64,000 nucleotides of DNA from Sipunculus nudus (GCA_026874595.1 CM049309.1:39883079-39947078); one strand, 5' to 3'; shown: positions 11,627 through 24,480, numbered from the stretch's first letter. The notes: generated by a model from the sequence alone, not told the origin. Numbers and translations: made by a program.

Positions 11627-11720
11627 CGCATATCATTCTGACGGAGGTAATAATTTTGTATGTATTTATTTTATAAAAATGCTGGGTGTTTCAGCTGATG
11701 TTATATCAGGAAAGGTGACC

Positions 11721-11726
11721 AATAAA
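11721..11726 (+). terminator. Poly(A) signal AATAAA
   Basis: AATAAA within ACCAATAAAGATT, 95 bases after the candidate stop codon at 11626. Confidence 0.5.
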
Positions 11727-12142
11727 GATTATATAAATATTTATAGTCTTATTTTGATGTATCCATTTACCTCATGGGTGTTATCTTATGTCCACGGCTA
11801 ACACCCTTTCCTTAATTACTAGTTACTCTGATCCACATGAACTCTCTTAAGATCAGAACATAATAGGAACCAGCTCATACCCGCAAAATAATGTACAAAA
11901 CAAAGAAATACTCAAGCTTCAGTGACAAGCTGCAGGTTTAACTTTGCTGAAATGATACTGAGGAAATACGTTCATCAACATTACATGGAGCAGTTTCTTT
12001 TTATTTATTCATTTATTCTTTTACACCCAGACATTGTGTGTCCAGGAACTCATATAAGTTCACATATTATTTTGCAAAAGAGGACCAGTGGTCGACTTAT
12101 CATCCAAACATTTGGCTGACCATTGCAGGATAATTCGATGTT

Positions 12143-12160
12143 TGGCCACCAGGTGTCAGC
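12143..12160 (+). promoter_or_regulatory. CTCF-like motif
   Basis: TGGCCACCAGGTGTCAGC matches the core CCACCAGGKGKC of the animal CTCF consensus. A second motif in the opposite orientation lies 170 bp downstream. Binding is not shown by sequence alone. Confidence 0.35.
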
Positions 12161-12333
12161 AAAACACGTCGCGGCAAAAACTAATTTTTTTTTATCAGTT
12201 AATGAATTAATTAATTTACTCAGAGTATTTGCAAGATATGGCGATTTCATTATCAATAATACCCTGGCTGAGTCACTGACAGGAGATTTTTCAAAATAAA
12301 CAGTCTTTTAAATGAAAATTGGCAAAAACAGAT

Positions 12334-12350
12334 GGGCGCCCCTTGGTGGA
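12334..12350 (-). promoter_or_regulatory. CTCF-like motif, minus strand
   Basis: Its reverse complement TCCACCAAGGGGCGCCC differs from the core CCACCAGGGGGCGC at one base. It converges with the plus-strand motif at 12143. Confidence 0.4.
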
Positions 12351-13205
12351 ACGGTCCATAGCACCATAGCCAACATCTACAAGAATACAACATATAGGCC
12401 ATAACAAAGCAGCGCCAACAACCACCAAAACGGGCGTGTAACGGATGTTTGAAATCCATGTTTCTAAGGCAGATAAAAAAAACAGCAAATACATGCAAGT
12501 TAAAAGAAGGATAAAGTTGTGTGAAACTGTCACCGTCGATGATATGTCTTAGTGAATTACTGCTGATTCAGCTATTATACCTTCAGCGGTTTCAGGTAAT
12601 AGTAGATATAAATAAATCTAAACAAAGTCCACATACATGTTATTTTTTAGAAATGCAACATATCCTTAATGTACATAATTCTGTTAAAATCATAGTTTCT
12701 TTAAATTAAAGTATGAAGGTTGTTTATTTGCTAACACAAAAAAATCTTCAGCCCGTCAAACAGAACAGCTTGAAAAGACCACTAGATTTCTACAAAGTGA
12801 TAAAATACTGATGACTTGCAGTGATACAGGTAAATAATGGTTCAACAAAATTACACTATTCATTTTGTACAGAGACAGTCGATTGGCAGCTTGCTCCGTC
12901 TAACGCCCACGGATTATGATTGTTTCTTATTCAGCGGTGTGATCTGGCTTCCGGAAAACTGACGCGACCATATGAGGATTACACTAGTTAATTACATTGT
13001 CCCTAACACTAGAAAAAAAAGCGTTTCCATTTTCATTTCAGCAAATAAGTTTCCATCATGCAATTATATTTGACGATCATACATTTAAAAAACATGGGAA
13101 AGGAAAGGCTTGCTCCTGACGACCCGCCTCAGATTAAATCAGATTAAACATGTTTTTCCTATAAAGTTGCTCCTTTGGGTGGCTTATTGAGGCTAGATAA
13201 TCCGT

Positions 13206-13219
13206 ATATATATATATAT

Positions 13220-13255
<36 letters not shown>

Positions 13256-13311
13256 TATATATATTTTAATATATATATTAATAAATATATAAACTTGTCT
13301 GCCTCATATAA

Positions 13312-13350
<39 letters not shown>
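13206..13350. repeat. (TA)n / TATATTAATATA microsatellite cluster
   Basis: Two TA tracts separated by AT-only palindromic sequence. Confidence 0.9.
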
Positions 13351-13354
<4 letters not shown>

Positions 13355-16300
13355 CCCATTTTATAGGAACAACATGTTTAATCTGATATTTAAAATTGTA
13401 TTTAACATGTTTTATACTGTTTTTACAGCTAAACGAGAGATCGGCTAAGTCTTCCAGCTGGGAGTTCTATGAAATTTAATAAATGTGGGCGGATATTAAG
13501 TGTTCATTCTCTCATAAACAACTTGGCGGGTTTTATTTGCGTAGGCGGAGCAAGGCATATTAATTTGCAATCGACAGGCAAGATCAAGAGTGGAATAAAA
13601 CCCGAATCCCTGGTGCTTTTTACACCTAGAAAGTTATATAATCTACCAGAATTACCAAGTGGCAGTTGTCTAAATGATGGAATCTCCCATTGCAATTAGT
13701 CAGGGATAAGCTTTGTCATTATAACCTCTCTACAGATTATATTTTTTTTTTTAATTCTTTTGCCCATCTGGCTTAAAGACAAGAGATCTTCCTTCTATGA
13801 CAACATATCATCTGCTTGTTATGCAATATCGTACTCAATCTTCAAGTTTTTGTTTAAGTTTGACTTGCTTCTATGTATGCTTTTTTGTTTGCCCCTCATG
13901 TCCTTAAAGACCGGTGCTGACGGCATGCCGACTCTTTACACTATATATATATCGGGCAAAATCCCCTATCTGACCTTTATAAACTAAAGGTAATCCCTTG
14001 GAGCTTTTATAAAAATAGGCAAGAAAACATGGATATCATCCCACACAGGATGCTGGATTTTTTAATATTAACGTCTTTATAATATGTGGGAGCCCGCCAA
14101 AATAATAAAAACAAATTCAACAACGGCACCTGGCAGAAAGTCAGATAAGCCAGACCTTTGCAAATGGCAATTTGCAACAATTGACTTTTCTATACCGCCC
14201 CATATATGCAACCTACCACCTTAGGTTACATGTTTTCCCCGTTTGCTGTGTTTACAACCATGTTGGTAAACAACTTCATACATCCCTCACAAAGGCGTTA
14301 TAAAAACTTTTCACAATCAAAAGTACCCTTAGATCATTTATATATACACAGAGGAAGCCAGAAATTACATAAATTCTTTATCGAAAGGTAGGTGAATGAG
14401 CACCTTTAAGAAGCCATCTTATCAGGTAGAGCTTGTGTTTTGGTGTGTATATTTTCCTTCTATACAAATATCTCTGAACAATTGTTTATGTACCAACAGA
14501 GTCTTTAAATTGCCACAATCCTGTGTCTACAAGTGAACTTAATACATTTAAATACTGTGACATTATGTCCATTCTCTTATTATTATGTGGCCAAAAGGCC
14601 AAGGGATTTTGTTGTATTCATACCATTATTCATCAGGCTATGTCAGGCTTATTCCGTGGCTCATATCCTGTGTAAACCAAGATTGGTCACGAATCAGTCT
14701 AGACATCCCCAGTACCAGTGGCCTGACAGAATTAACCAAGCTGTTATCACCTTCTTCTGCGGTCATCACGGGCTTCTTTCTTTTAATTTAGCTCTTTCGG
14801 ATCTGTCCGTGCAAGAATCCGTGGGCTTTGGAAGAAAGAAACGCCAACGCAATTTTCACGACTAAACGGGGAAAGATTTGTCTGGAAAGTTATCAACCTG
14901 TGTCCACACATTGTAATTTATTATTTGGATCGAAGATCGGACAGCCGTAATTCGTTGGTACATTTTTCTTGCGTTAAACTTTTTTGGGTATTTCGCTTCA
15001 GAGAACGTCAATTGTATCATTACATATATCATAAGTCGGGTCAATTGCAACGTTCGATCATTTTAAACAGCCAGCGATCATAGAAAAACTAAACTGTTAA
15101 TCTTTGGCTTTACTTTAAAACATAGGAATCGAACGTAATAGGAGAAACGTTAGGCAGAGTTGGGGGTGTTTGAGTTGGACAGATTTTTTATAAACGACGT
15201 GGAACTACATGTTTAGGCCTTTAATAAGGCAAACAAAGGCCACCGGAGTGAGAATTTGAAAGATTATGATAGTTTCAGGATCGTGTTTATGATTGCTATT
15301 AAAAACTTTGTCATAATATATTGAGAATTTGCTGATATATTTTATGACAAATATATATAGATAAACGAACAGAGGTTTTTGTAAAGGAAGGATATTGCAG
15401 GGACCATTTGGCGGTCTCATTTGCCATTCTCACTGGGCTGTGAAGAAACACAGGATTTCAGTTTTCTTAGATGAGGGGAATTTGAAGGAATATACGAATA
15501 TAAACTTATAGCAACTGTTGTAGCAAATCCTCTCGAAGGACGTTTTTTGGAAGGTGGCTTACCGACAAGTAAACAACAGCCTGACATGCAAACATGTCAA
15601 GTGGCCCAGGGGAAAAACAATGATATTTCTCACGTAATCACTCCTTTCATTATTTTTCACCTTTTCAGTGTTACCATTTCAGTGCCTGGTTAAGGGGCCA
15701 GTATTTCTTTTACAAATTTAAGCTGAATCGTATATATATGTACCTAACCAGACAAGTGTTCTCGAATTCACCGCTAAAATGTTCCTTTTGGTAGGCATTA
15801 GATTAATGGAACGAGTCATGTTCTGTCCTGCATAAACAACACACACGACCAAAAATACAATATTAAATCATATTTTATATCGAGAGAAGAATAACCTTTA
15901 TTAGACAATATAATACTTTCATTTTTACTGTATAAACAACCCAAGTGGTAACAGAAATGGTTATATAGTAGCTACTGCGAACCTGTTTCATAGAAATGAA
16001 GAAAAACATGCCTTTCTGAATAGAACTGGATTCAATCATCACTTCCATGAAGTATTTCAACTTATTATATACATGTTGAATGTACTCATGTGTCATTCTT
16101 TTGATATTAATCGTTTTAGGCTTTCCACAATATACAATTACTGAGCAAAGATCAATTAAAAACTACAAATTAACACTCAGAGAGGTGTGCAAACCTCCGC
16201 CAGGGCAGCTCATTTCCCCATATAGCTTTGTCAAAAATGTAGATTTTTTTCCTTTAAAAAATCCTTAATCCAAATGATGTCTGAATCACTCTGGCCTTGC

Positions 16301-16720
16301 CAGGGCGTTAGTATCTATGTTTGCTACAAAAATAATACGTGATAGGCTAAGAGGGTCAGGGAGAGGTAAATTCGTTATAATTTGCCGCGAGGCGGCAGTA
16401 CCGACAGTTAGCGTTGCAATACTGTGTGAGAACTTTGATTTCTCTGTCCGAGGTAATAACTAAGTCATAACCATTTCATCGACTGGGCCAGTCTAGGGTC
16501 ACTCCCAGATTTAATCAATTGTTCTTTGTATCAATGCCAAGCTATCCTGAAAGAGCACTTTCTCTATATAAATATAGATATTGTCACATACAGATTGACT
16601 TTTCAGATCTGATACGATGTGAAATGCAACAGCCAACAGAAGTTTGCCTTCCAAACTTTTTTTACTAGGATTAACCTTATTATTTGATAAAGACTGGTGT
16701 GTTAATTATTGTATATACGT

Positions 16721-16831
<111 letters not shown>

Positions 16832-17772
16832 ATATTGTATATATTGTGTTTTTAAAGTTACTGTTCCATAATAAATAATTTATAAACTACAATGTATATA
16901 TGTCATCCGACATACAAACAAACATGTATGTAGTATATATATATTCTTTTTATTCAGATAACATAAGTATATAAATGTGATATGTGAAATATAAAAAAAA
17001 AGAATTCTTCCTTGTGATTTTTATAAAAGTACATGGAAGAACTTAGATGCGGGTCTCAAAAGAGAAAGAGTCAATCCTGTAAAAGCTGGAAAGGAAAATT
17101 TTTGAAAGCTGGTTTTGAGCTACAGAACACTTATGTTGCAAGGTTTTTCAATTTATAAAATACAAGGAAGAATAGGTTAACAGAAAGAAAGCTTTTAGTA
17201 ATACTCTGAGGAGGTGCTTTAATGATGTCTTATCGTAAAATCAATTCATAATAGTATTTGGTAACCCACTTAAAGGATTTTGTAAAGAGCAAAATGAAAA
17301 CCCCTATAAAAACCATTTTTGATCAATGGTTTTTCATAAAATAAATTCTTAAAGGTTTTTTGAAAAACCCGCAGAAGGATATTATAATGCGTCATTTTTA
17401 AACCCTCTAACAACATTTTTTTTTTAAAACCTTCATTTTGTACTGTGCAGTTTGCTTCCACAATTGGAAATTCCCCATTCACTCCAAAACGTTATATCCG
17501 GTACTAGGACAAATAAACTGATGGGAAAGAAAAAAAATGGAAAGAGACATGACTTGTATCTAAACCGAAATGCAAACACCACCGATATATAAGCAAAGTC
17601 ACATTGTTCTCTCTCCCTTTCCTTCTATTTATACGTTAAATAAGATCGATGACTAGGTTATTAGAACGGGTGTGGTTTCCAGTCCTTGGAAAGCCATCAA
17701 CAAGCGACGTCCGTGTGATAAAAAGGTGACGGAGGAGAGACACACGAAAACCACGAAAGAAGCTGACGTCAG

Positions 17773-17961
17773 GTGCAGGAGCCGATCGATACAGCTTCAA
17801 CACAAATCACAGACATCTTCGCTCAGCCCGAGGGCCTCCAGAAAAAGGTTACCTTTCATGACAACCAACCTAAGACACCGTGGGCTAAAAGAGATCATCT
17901 GTCAAAGAGTGCGATGGCGAGACCAATCATTATTTCGAGGATCGATTTATCCTCTTTGTAA
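17773..17961 (+). CDS. Candidate terminal exon, unknown protein
   Basis: Acceptor CTGACGTCAG is followed by a 62-codon open frame: QEPIDTASTQITDIFAQ, then LQKKVTFHDNQPKTPW, and an end SRIDLSSL before TAA. AATAAA follows 40 bases later at 18002. The composition is soluble and protein-like and no family is recognised. A second plus frame from 17672 (WKAINKRRPCDKKVTEE) overlaps and reads well up to about 17770, so an upstream exon or an old frameshift near 17771 is possible. The upstream exons were not found. Confidence 0.35.
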   Translation: MQEPIDTASTQITDIFAQPEGLQKKVTFHDNQPKTPWAKRDHLSKSAMARPIIISRIDLSSL

Positions 17962-18001
17962 ATCACCGTCATCGTTTATGAGTTCATAAACTTTATCTTC
18001 A

Positions 18002-18007
18002 AATAAA
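18002..18007 (+). terminator. Poly(A) signal AATAAA
   Basis: AATAAA in TCAAATAAAAATC, 40 bases after the candidate stop at 17961. Confidence 0.4.
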
Positions 18008-18020
18008 AATCACAATGATC

Positions 18021-18107
18021 CTAGAGCAGCTTTAAAATCCACTCTTTGGGTCTTGAATCATTCTCCGCCGAATCAATACGCTTCTTGAGAAGTTTGGCAA
18101 ATCGCTC
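18021..18107 (-). CDS. Candidate terminal exon on the minus strand, lysine-rich
   Basis: On the minus strand a strong acceptor (TTTTTTTTTCAG) is followed by ERFAKLLKKRIDSAEND then SRPKEWILKLL and a TAG stop: 28 codons, amphipathic and basic. It joins in phase 0 to the open exon at 18295-18408, giving one continuous 66-residue frame. The stop is only 60 bases from the stop of the plus-strand exon, so the two would be convergent, tail to tail. The function is unknown. Copy B has a frame-shifted version. Confidence 0.4.
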   Translation of the reverse strand, partial: ERFAKLLKKRIDSAENDSRPKEWILKLL

Positions 18108-18294
18108 CTGAAAAAAAAATCCTTTACATGTTTATGTCCTAAGATGTCAGTGTCAACGGATCCACTACACCCTGTGAGAGAAACAGTGAGAGATACCTAA
18201 ATGAAGACATGAAAAAAAAAAGGTTTAGGGGAGTGTTTGCATTCAGCCAGGCTTCGGTGTTGGACACAGATTCAGACCGTCCTTATCAGTCTAC

Positions 18295-18408
18295 CCGTTC
18301 TCGCCTTTCGTAATGTAAATGGAAAAGCTCTGGCAGACTTCGTGGCATTTTTCTAGCGCACAAGTAATGGCTTGCTGCTGGTTGTGAATGACGTGTTAGC
18401 ATTGCCAT
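18295..18408 (-). CDS. Candidate upstream exon of the minus-strand small gene
   Basis: Starts at ATGGCAATGCTAACACG (minus strand), contains MPRSLPELFHLHYERRER and ends at CGG|GTAGAC, a usable donor. The 187-bp intron removes the in-frame stop that follows. The joined product is basic and helix-rich, of 66 residues if this ATG is used. The exon could instead begin at an acceptor (GCGCTAG at about 18353-18359), so the start is uncertain. Confidence 0.35.
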
Positions 18409-18550
18409 TGTTCTGGCTGGGAGACATTATCACCTGTTAACTGGACATTTCTGGGATCGTACATATCATATGTTCTATACCCAGACGTTGTTTTTTATTT
18501 TAAGATATCACTTTTAAGATATCAAATGTTTTGTCCAAATATAAAACTTC

Positions 18551-18616
18551 AAGGTCAAGGTGACTAATTGTAAAGATCATAACCCTAATATTTATTGGCT
18601 TGATCACCTTGACCAA
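18551..18616. repeat. Inverted pair of TCAAGGTCA-type motifs
   Basis: AAGGTCAAGGTGA at 18551-18563 is matched in reverse complement by TCACCTTGACCAA at 18604-18616 (12 of 13). It can form a hairpin or an everted pair of nuclear-receptor half-sites. Confidence 0.5.
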
Positions 18617-18919
18617 ATTCATGCTTGTGGACCATTGAAAAAAATTTGTCCATTAGTGTTTGACTTATATCTCTGCCACTGTTCATAAAAAGTGTCGAGT
18701 TAAAAAATGAGTGTAAGTATGGCACCACCTGTCCTCTTATTAAGATAAAACTATCAAAGGTCTATGGTCAAACTAATTTTTCAGAAAAATGTGTTTACCT
18801 ATCTGACGTGTCTTAAAAATAGCTGAAAACCCGTAAGCATGCTTGAAAATTATGTCCATACAGTTTAAATTTAATTTTTAGCTTGTTTCATTACTCCTGT
18901 CTTTCTAATCCTCTGTGAC

Positions 18920-18966
18920 TATATATATATATATAGACATATATATATATATATATATATATGTCT
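18920..18966. repeat. TA-rich palindrome
   Basis: TATAGACATATA ... TATATGTCTATA around a (TA)n core. Confidence 0.8.
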
Positions 18967-19993
18967 ATAAAGCCTAAAAAGAGATTAACGCGTCGCACGG
19001 ATAACGGCAAATTCAAACGCTACATGCACCACAAATAGATAACATTATTTACCATGCTCCGGTCATTTTGGATTATCTGTATCAAAATAGAAATCTTGAT
19101 AAGTAGCATTGATAAAACTGTTTAATTATGTTTCTGTCTTTGTTGCTAAACATGTTCAAAATATGACGGAACGCTTTGATGCTTTTTTTGCACGTTTTCT
19201 ATAAATTTATATATACGTCAGTATCCGTAAGCATTGTTAATTTGACAACTACAAACGTGTTACCCCCAATATTTGATTAATGTGCGATTAGGGAAAACCT
19301 TTCTGAGGTTATTTTACGCTTGATGCGCGTTAATGTGTTTTGGGTTTCAGAGTTAAAGATCGATTGTATTTTTATAATGTGGAAATAAGTTAAATTCCCA
19401 ATCGTGCAAGGATTTCACCATATATAAGTTATTATATTGTCAAACGGAAAAAAAATTTCAAATTGGAATCAAATGAGTCACCAGATAGATCATTGCACTA
19501 AATATCTTATTTTGGGTAACTAATCTGTCTACATCATGCACTCGATAAGAAACTGTGGCTTATCGGCACAATTAATAGATAGTATGATAGTATATGTAGT
19601 ATGATATTTATGTGGGGAATCGGCTATGCCTTCCAGGAAACTTTCACGAATCCTTTGTTCACGATCATGCAAAACTGCCCGTAAAACAAACTCAAACACA
19701 GAGTTTTGGCAAGTTGCTGTAGATAAAAAAGATGTCCTGGGCATTTTTATGCTTACAGAACTCGAAAGCCTTCGATATTACCATGTGATATTTGATGACA
19801 CAGGATATGGTAATTCGTTCAGGATTAGCCGTACCTTAAAATAAACACCGCATGTTTCATTTTCTGTTGTCTGTATAAAGCCGTCATTATATGATTTCAT
19901 TTTTCCTTCTGGCTTTAGGAAAAAAATCATTTATGAATATGTTGTTGTATATCTAATTCGCTTTGCCTAATTACACTATTGCTCTGTGTATTT

Positions 19994-20043
<50 letters not shown>

Positions 20044-22489
20044 ATATTGTGTACGGCTGAGGTCATTCAAATTAAAATATAGCTCATCTGTTTAAGCTGT
20101 CCATAAATCAGAAAAGCAGAAAGGAAACCAATGTCTATCGTTCTTATCATTCATGCAGTTAATTTGCAATATTAATAATACAGTGACCCATCCCCCCCCC
20201 CATAAAAAAAGTGCTCAAACGTGGAGGGTTATATACCCAAAATCCCCGCCACCCTGCATGGTTTCCTGTGTAAGATTAAATCAGATCACGCACTGTCTAG
20301 ACAAAAACCACATCGGTGTCGTGATTGAATAACCTTAGGTTAATCGTTAACGAAATGTGCATTCAATATGACTTAAACATTAACCCCACCATCAACCCTG
20401 TTCTTGTAAAAGAACACATGAACTTTATACAATATATAAATTGAATGCCCAGATTGTAGGAGTCATGTGGAAGTAACTCATTTGAATTACTTTTTAGGAA
20501 CAAGATACTCTTGGTTTTTATTTACTTACTCTTCATTTTGCAAGACACGGTAGGCTGTGGGAGAAAGAATCTGGTAACACTTATATTCTTCCCAGCTTAG
20601 ACTTACAACCTAGTGTGACTTAATTTACAATAATTAATATAATTACTTAAATGGATAAAAACGTTCATTCTTCACTTTTTTACTTTGCGTTCTATAAGGT
20701 AAATAGAAACATGGTAAATAAGGTAAATATTGACATGTTATCATCCAAAATGTTCGTCAGCGCGAACACAAGGAACATGGAATTAAGCAAAAGGGGGAAA
20801 ACATAATTGTGCATGGACATTTAACCATTCACAATATTTGAGAGGCACCAGGGAATATAGGTTTCTTTAGCACAGAGAATTTATATACATACTGTGGATG
20901 TGAAGAAACGTTTAATTGCCTCAGTGAGGAGGACATGTAATCATTGCCGGTGGTGTATTTGTGCGTTTGTATGTGTGTTTGTTCACATGATGAAACAGAA
21001 TCTCATGTAATTTTCTGGGCATTTATGGAAAGAACCAAGGAAGGTGCGATTATATTTTGGTTATGATCCGGCATATTTCTTGCGGATTCTGGAGCGTCAA
21101 CAAAAACATTCATAATTGAACGGTCACTTGTGCACAAATGAAAGCATATAGAAGGTCTAGCCTGATGCTTTGTGCATTGTGGCCCGGTCACCTGTTTAGG
21201 TCACGATCGAGTACCCGCTTCCTCGGAGTCACTGTGTCCATTGCGTTTTGGAAACCAGTGGTCTAAGTTCTGAAGGGAGTGGATGCAGACATGGCAAAGG
21301 CGTAGTTATCTTGTGTGTCCCTACATAAATCGTCCGAGGTTACTGGGCCGTCATTTCCATGATTATACAGCCAGAATTCTACAATTCTACAACGCTGTTT
21401 TGTGTATTTGTCTAGGCCAGACTAGTTTATGTACATTTGGCAAGAGCCCCCAGTCTGAAAAGTTGAAAACTGTCATTCTGAATTTACTGTTTATCAATCC
21501 AACCGGTTTTTAGAAAATATTATACTTATATACAGTCAGTAATACGAACCTGTTACTTAAGGACGAAAATAATATTCTGAATAGAAAATATCTAAATAGA
21601 ACTGGATTTCCTGGATCAGAATTCTAAATTATAAAATGAGAATCATTCTATAATGATTATACATGAGTATTAGCTAACTGTTAAATAGTTTAAGCAAGCC
21701 ATATGATAAGGGATTAGTTTTAATCATTAGTGCAGACTTTTAAGGTTCACCTTGATGTTAGATGTCTTCATTTTCTCAAACCATAGTCTTAATGGCTGGT
21801 GATGTGAAGATACCAGATTTATCGTTGCCTCCTCTATATTTATCTCTTTTTTTGACATATTAGTTTGACATGAGATGTCGCCTATTTACCTAATGGGGCA
21901 GCGTCCTAGACTCCTATTACCAAAGTTCTCCATCTCATCTTTTCCCTTTTTGAGTCTTTAGTGAGAATACCGGAAGCGATACACTACTAACGCTGTTGTG
22001 GTTAACGGAGACCGTCAGACCGGATTGATTATTTGGTCCGTATGTTCAACCCTGCATGCTTAGCGATCTGTCAAGAATGTTTATCACTCTTTAAGGTTGG
22101 TTTTATGGTTTATGGTTGTATGTTACCTTAGGCACAGCAAGGAGTCATTTTCTGATTGAAAATGTCTTGCATGCTAAAGCAGCCTCTTCAAATACGCCTT
22201 TCTTATCAGACACAACACAGCAAGTGTGACGCAAGGTTTTCCAAGTAACACCGCAACTCGCTTATGTTTTATAATCTGCGAAGTACATAAATATGCTTAA
22301 TAAAAAATTACATCTGTTGTGAAGTAAAACAGCTAGCTTTAAACCCTAGAAGCTCATAATATATGACAGGCGATGTCTGTCAAGACGTTCTGAGAGGGAT
22401 GAATGCAAGCCGCTAACAGACTGTACAAATAGTTATCAATACTAATCAAGGCACTTTCCATGGATCAGGTGGTCGCGTTGGGATTGTCT
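18967..22489. other. Intergenic, no supported gene
   Basis: AT-rich. It contains the (GA)n tract at 19998-20042 and a degraded mollusc-type repeat near 21040-21090 (GATTATATTTTGGTTATGATCCGG). A 72-codon frame at 19626-19844, ending in a FDDTGYGNSFRISRTLK tail, is followed at once by AAAATAAAC, but it has no splice or start support. Confidence 0.5.
19998..20042. repeat. (GA)n microsatellite
   Basis: Uninterrupted GA dinucleotides. Confidence 0.95.
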
Positions 22490-22727
22490 ATAGGTGCATG
22501 GACAGCTGAGTGATAAAACGCTTGGCTCTCTCTGCTGGCGACCCGGGTTCGAATCCCGGCGTGGCTATGAGAGTGGGTTGTAGTTGACTGTCCAAGGCCG
22601 GTGGTTTACTCCGGGTACTCCGGTTTCCTCCACCTCTGCAGACTACGGAACGCAATCACCGGAGCCATGGAGAGTGCCTCGATTAGTTATAATAACTATT
22701 TGTACAATTCATGTAAAATAAATAAGT
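22490..22727 (+). mobile_element. tRNA-derived SINE, plus copy
   Basis: The tRNA-like head has an A-box-like ACAGCTGAGTG and a perfect B-box GGTTCGAATCC at 22546-22556. The body reads GAGAGTGGGTTGTA, CCAAGGCCGGTGGTTTACTC and CCGGGTACTCCGGTTTCC, and the tail is AT-rich. Copies at 25312 and 63305 share head and body; the 63305 copy also shares the tail. No coding capacity. Confidence 0.85.
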
Positions 22728-22737
22728 TTATATTATG

Positions 22738-22872
22738 TAGAATCGTGAGAAAACCACAGGCATTGGACGGCCCACTAAACTCCCTCGTGTAGCTACGCCG
22801 CGGATCGAACCCGGTCGCCAGCGAAAAGAGCCGATCGTTTTTACACCCCGACCAGTCAGTCCAAAACTGAAA
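22738..22872 (-). mobile_element. Same SINE, minus copy, tail-to-tail with the previous one
   Basis: The reverse complement reads CGGCTCTTTTCGCTGGCGAC, CGGGTTCGATCC, then GGCCGTCCAATGCCTGTGG and TTTTCTC, matching SINE head and body. With 22490-22727 it makes an inverted pair about 380 bp long. Confidence 0.75.
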
Positions 22873-23934
22873 CCCAGCAGGACCGAGCGCCAATATAACG
22901 ATGGACTATGTTTAAATTTGTCGTATAGTTGTATAAAAGCTTGGGTCTTCTAAATTGATGTTTTATCAATGAACATATTCAGTTATTACGCTCCCTGATT
23001 TATAGTTTAAGATTGAACGACCCAGATTGTGCATGTCACAAATAGGTCTATTACTCTGCTGCACAATAATCAACGAACGACTGTCCGGCCCCCGTGAGGT
23101 AATTTTACCCCACGGTTGTCATTCTCAATATATGCTTTATTTATTCGTCATCCTTGTAACCTTAACCCCATTATGCCTGTTGAATGTCGGGATGTGATCA
23201 TCGGTACAAGCCTCCCATCCATAACGCCATCATCAGTTCCTCTGATCGACCGAAGTTCATGCGGAGCAGATCATACTGTGAACCAGCTTAATGTTGTAAT
23301 AACACCCAGGGAAAAGAAACTTAGATAACATCCTGGTGTTCACTATAGCCAGAGCTCCAGTGATCAAACACCTCCCAGTTATAGTAAAGTCAGCTATTCA
23401 CATACCTCTTCTATATATGTTATGTGATTTCTGACATACTCTAGATACATATTAATGAACTCCAGGTTATTCTTGTTAAGAAAAGTTCTTATAATGCATC
23501 TGTGACGGATGTATATGCTTGTTTATCTACAAACTGTTAGTAAACAGCGCGATGTTGACAAACAGAAAAAAATGTAAACTGATGTGGATAGTTGCCTTAG
23601 TGCGGAAGTTGAAAGGTCACCAGTTGCAAATTACCCTTTCGAAAATTCTGATTCGTCTGACTTGCCGCCAGGTGCCTTTGTTGAATGTCTTGATTATTTT
23701 GTCTAACCCCCCCCCCCCCCCTCCCCCATACATCTGTCATAAACATGTGGATATAAACAAAACGAACATCGGCATCTAATACTTATAAAGATATTTTTGT
23801 CCACTTTTGTCTTCAATGTTCTCTGACACCGCGTTGTGTATGATAATGCGTTATGTCACATCTTAAAGGTTACAAGAAAATGGGGACCCGTTGGGTTCCG
23901 TTGCAGAGGAAGGGTATATTGCCGCGTAGTGTGT
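22873..23934. other. Intergenic, no supported gene
   Basis: Includes a C tract at 23706-23726. The 70- and 86-codon frames lack support. Confidence 0.5.
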
Positions 23935-24480
23935 CTACCCGTAACGTAGCGAACTCCTTAGACCCGGACTGGGCTGTCCCAATTAGGCGACTATACAGGC
24001 GATCAAGCTGTCGCCTCGCCGGGGGGTTCGCCTGTATGGTCGCATGTAGTCGCTCGAAGTCCCCCAAAGACGTGTGGCCTCTTACCTGTCGCCGCTGGAT
24101 TTTCAACATGTTTAAATTCTCAGGCGACAGCTTTTTTTGACGCCAGTGAGCGTAGCTTGTCTTCTACTTGCGTAGGTGCTGTCGAAGGCTATCGCCAGGT
24201 GACGTGGGTTGTCGTATGTCCTGTCACTGGCTGGTGTATTTGATACAGGGCCCATCCTTGTCTCCGGCACCTCACATAGCAAAGGGTAGAGGCTCGTCGA
24301 AACTTGTCGCAGGTGTGCGTAGCATGAATTCTGCTGTTGTAAGTTGTCGCTAGTGTAGTCGTAAGTTGTCGTAGACGTGGTCGTAGGCTGTCGTAGGTGA
24401 TTGTCCTTTGTCGCGGCGATTATGTCGCCGGTTGTCTTTGGCTTGTCGCAGCAGTGATGCTGCCGGAACTGAATTGTGTG
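23935..24480. repeat. CG-rich patch of degenerate GTCGTAGG/GTCGCAGG words
   Basis: About 20 occurrences of GTCG followed by (C/T)(A/T)GG-like words, for example GTCGTAAG, GTCGTAGAC, GTCGTAGGC and GTCGTAGGTG. It stands out from the AT-rich surroundings. It resembles the interiors of the TTAA elements at 9566 and 47601, but I found no terminal inverted repeats. Long frames on both strands (159 codons on minus) are a product of the repeat. Confidence 0.55.

Larger units (their letters stand above)
17690..18430. repeat. Segmental block, copy A (diverged copy B at 25710-26440)
   Basis: About 740 bp aligns collinearly and in the same orientation with 25710-26440. Shared landmarks are TTCAACAC..ATCACAGACA, GAGGGCC, GGCAAATC/GGCCAGTATC followed by TCTTGA or CTCCTGA, and CAGACTCAGACC/CAGATTCAGACC with CAGTCTA beyond. 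It includes the candidate exons of both strands, so a gene-end region was duplicated as a unit. Copy A keeps open frames; copy B is broken. Confidence 0.6.

Noticed and set aside
22546-22556. tRNA gene
   Set aside because: A B-box is present but no full cloverleaf. The same head plus a non-tRNA body recurs at three other places, so it is a SINE.
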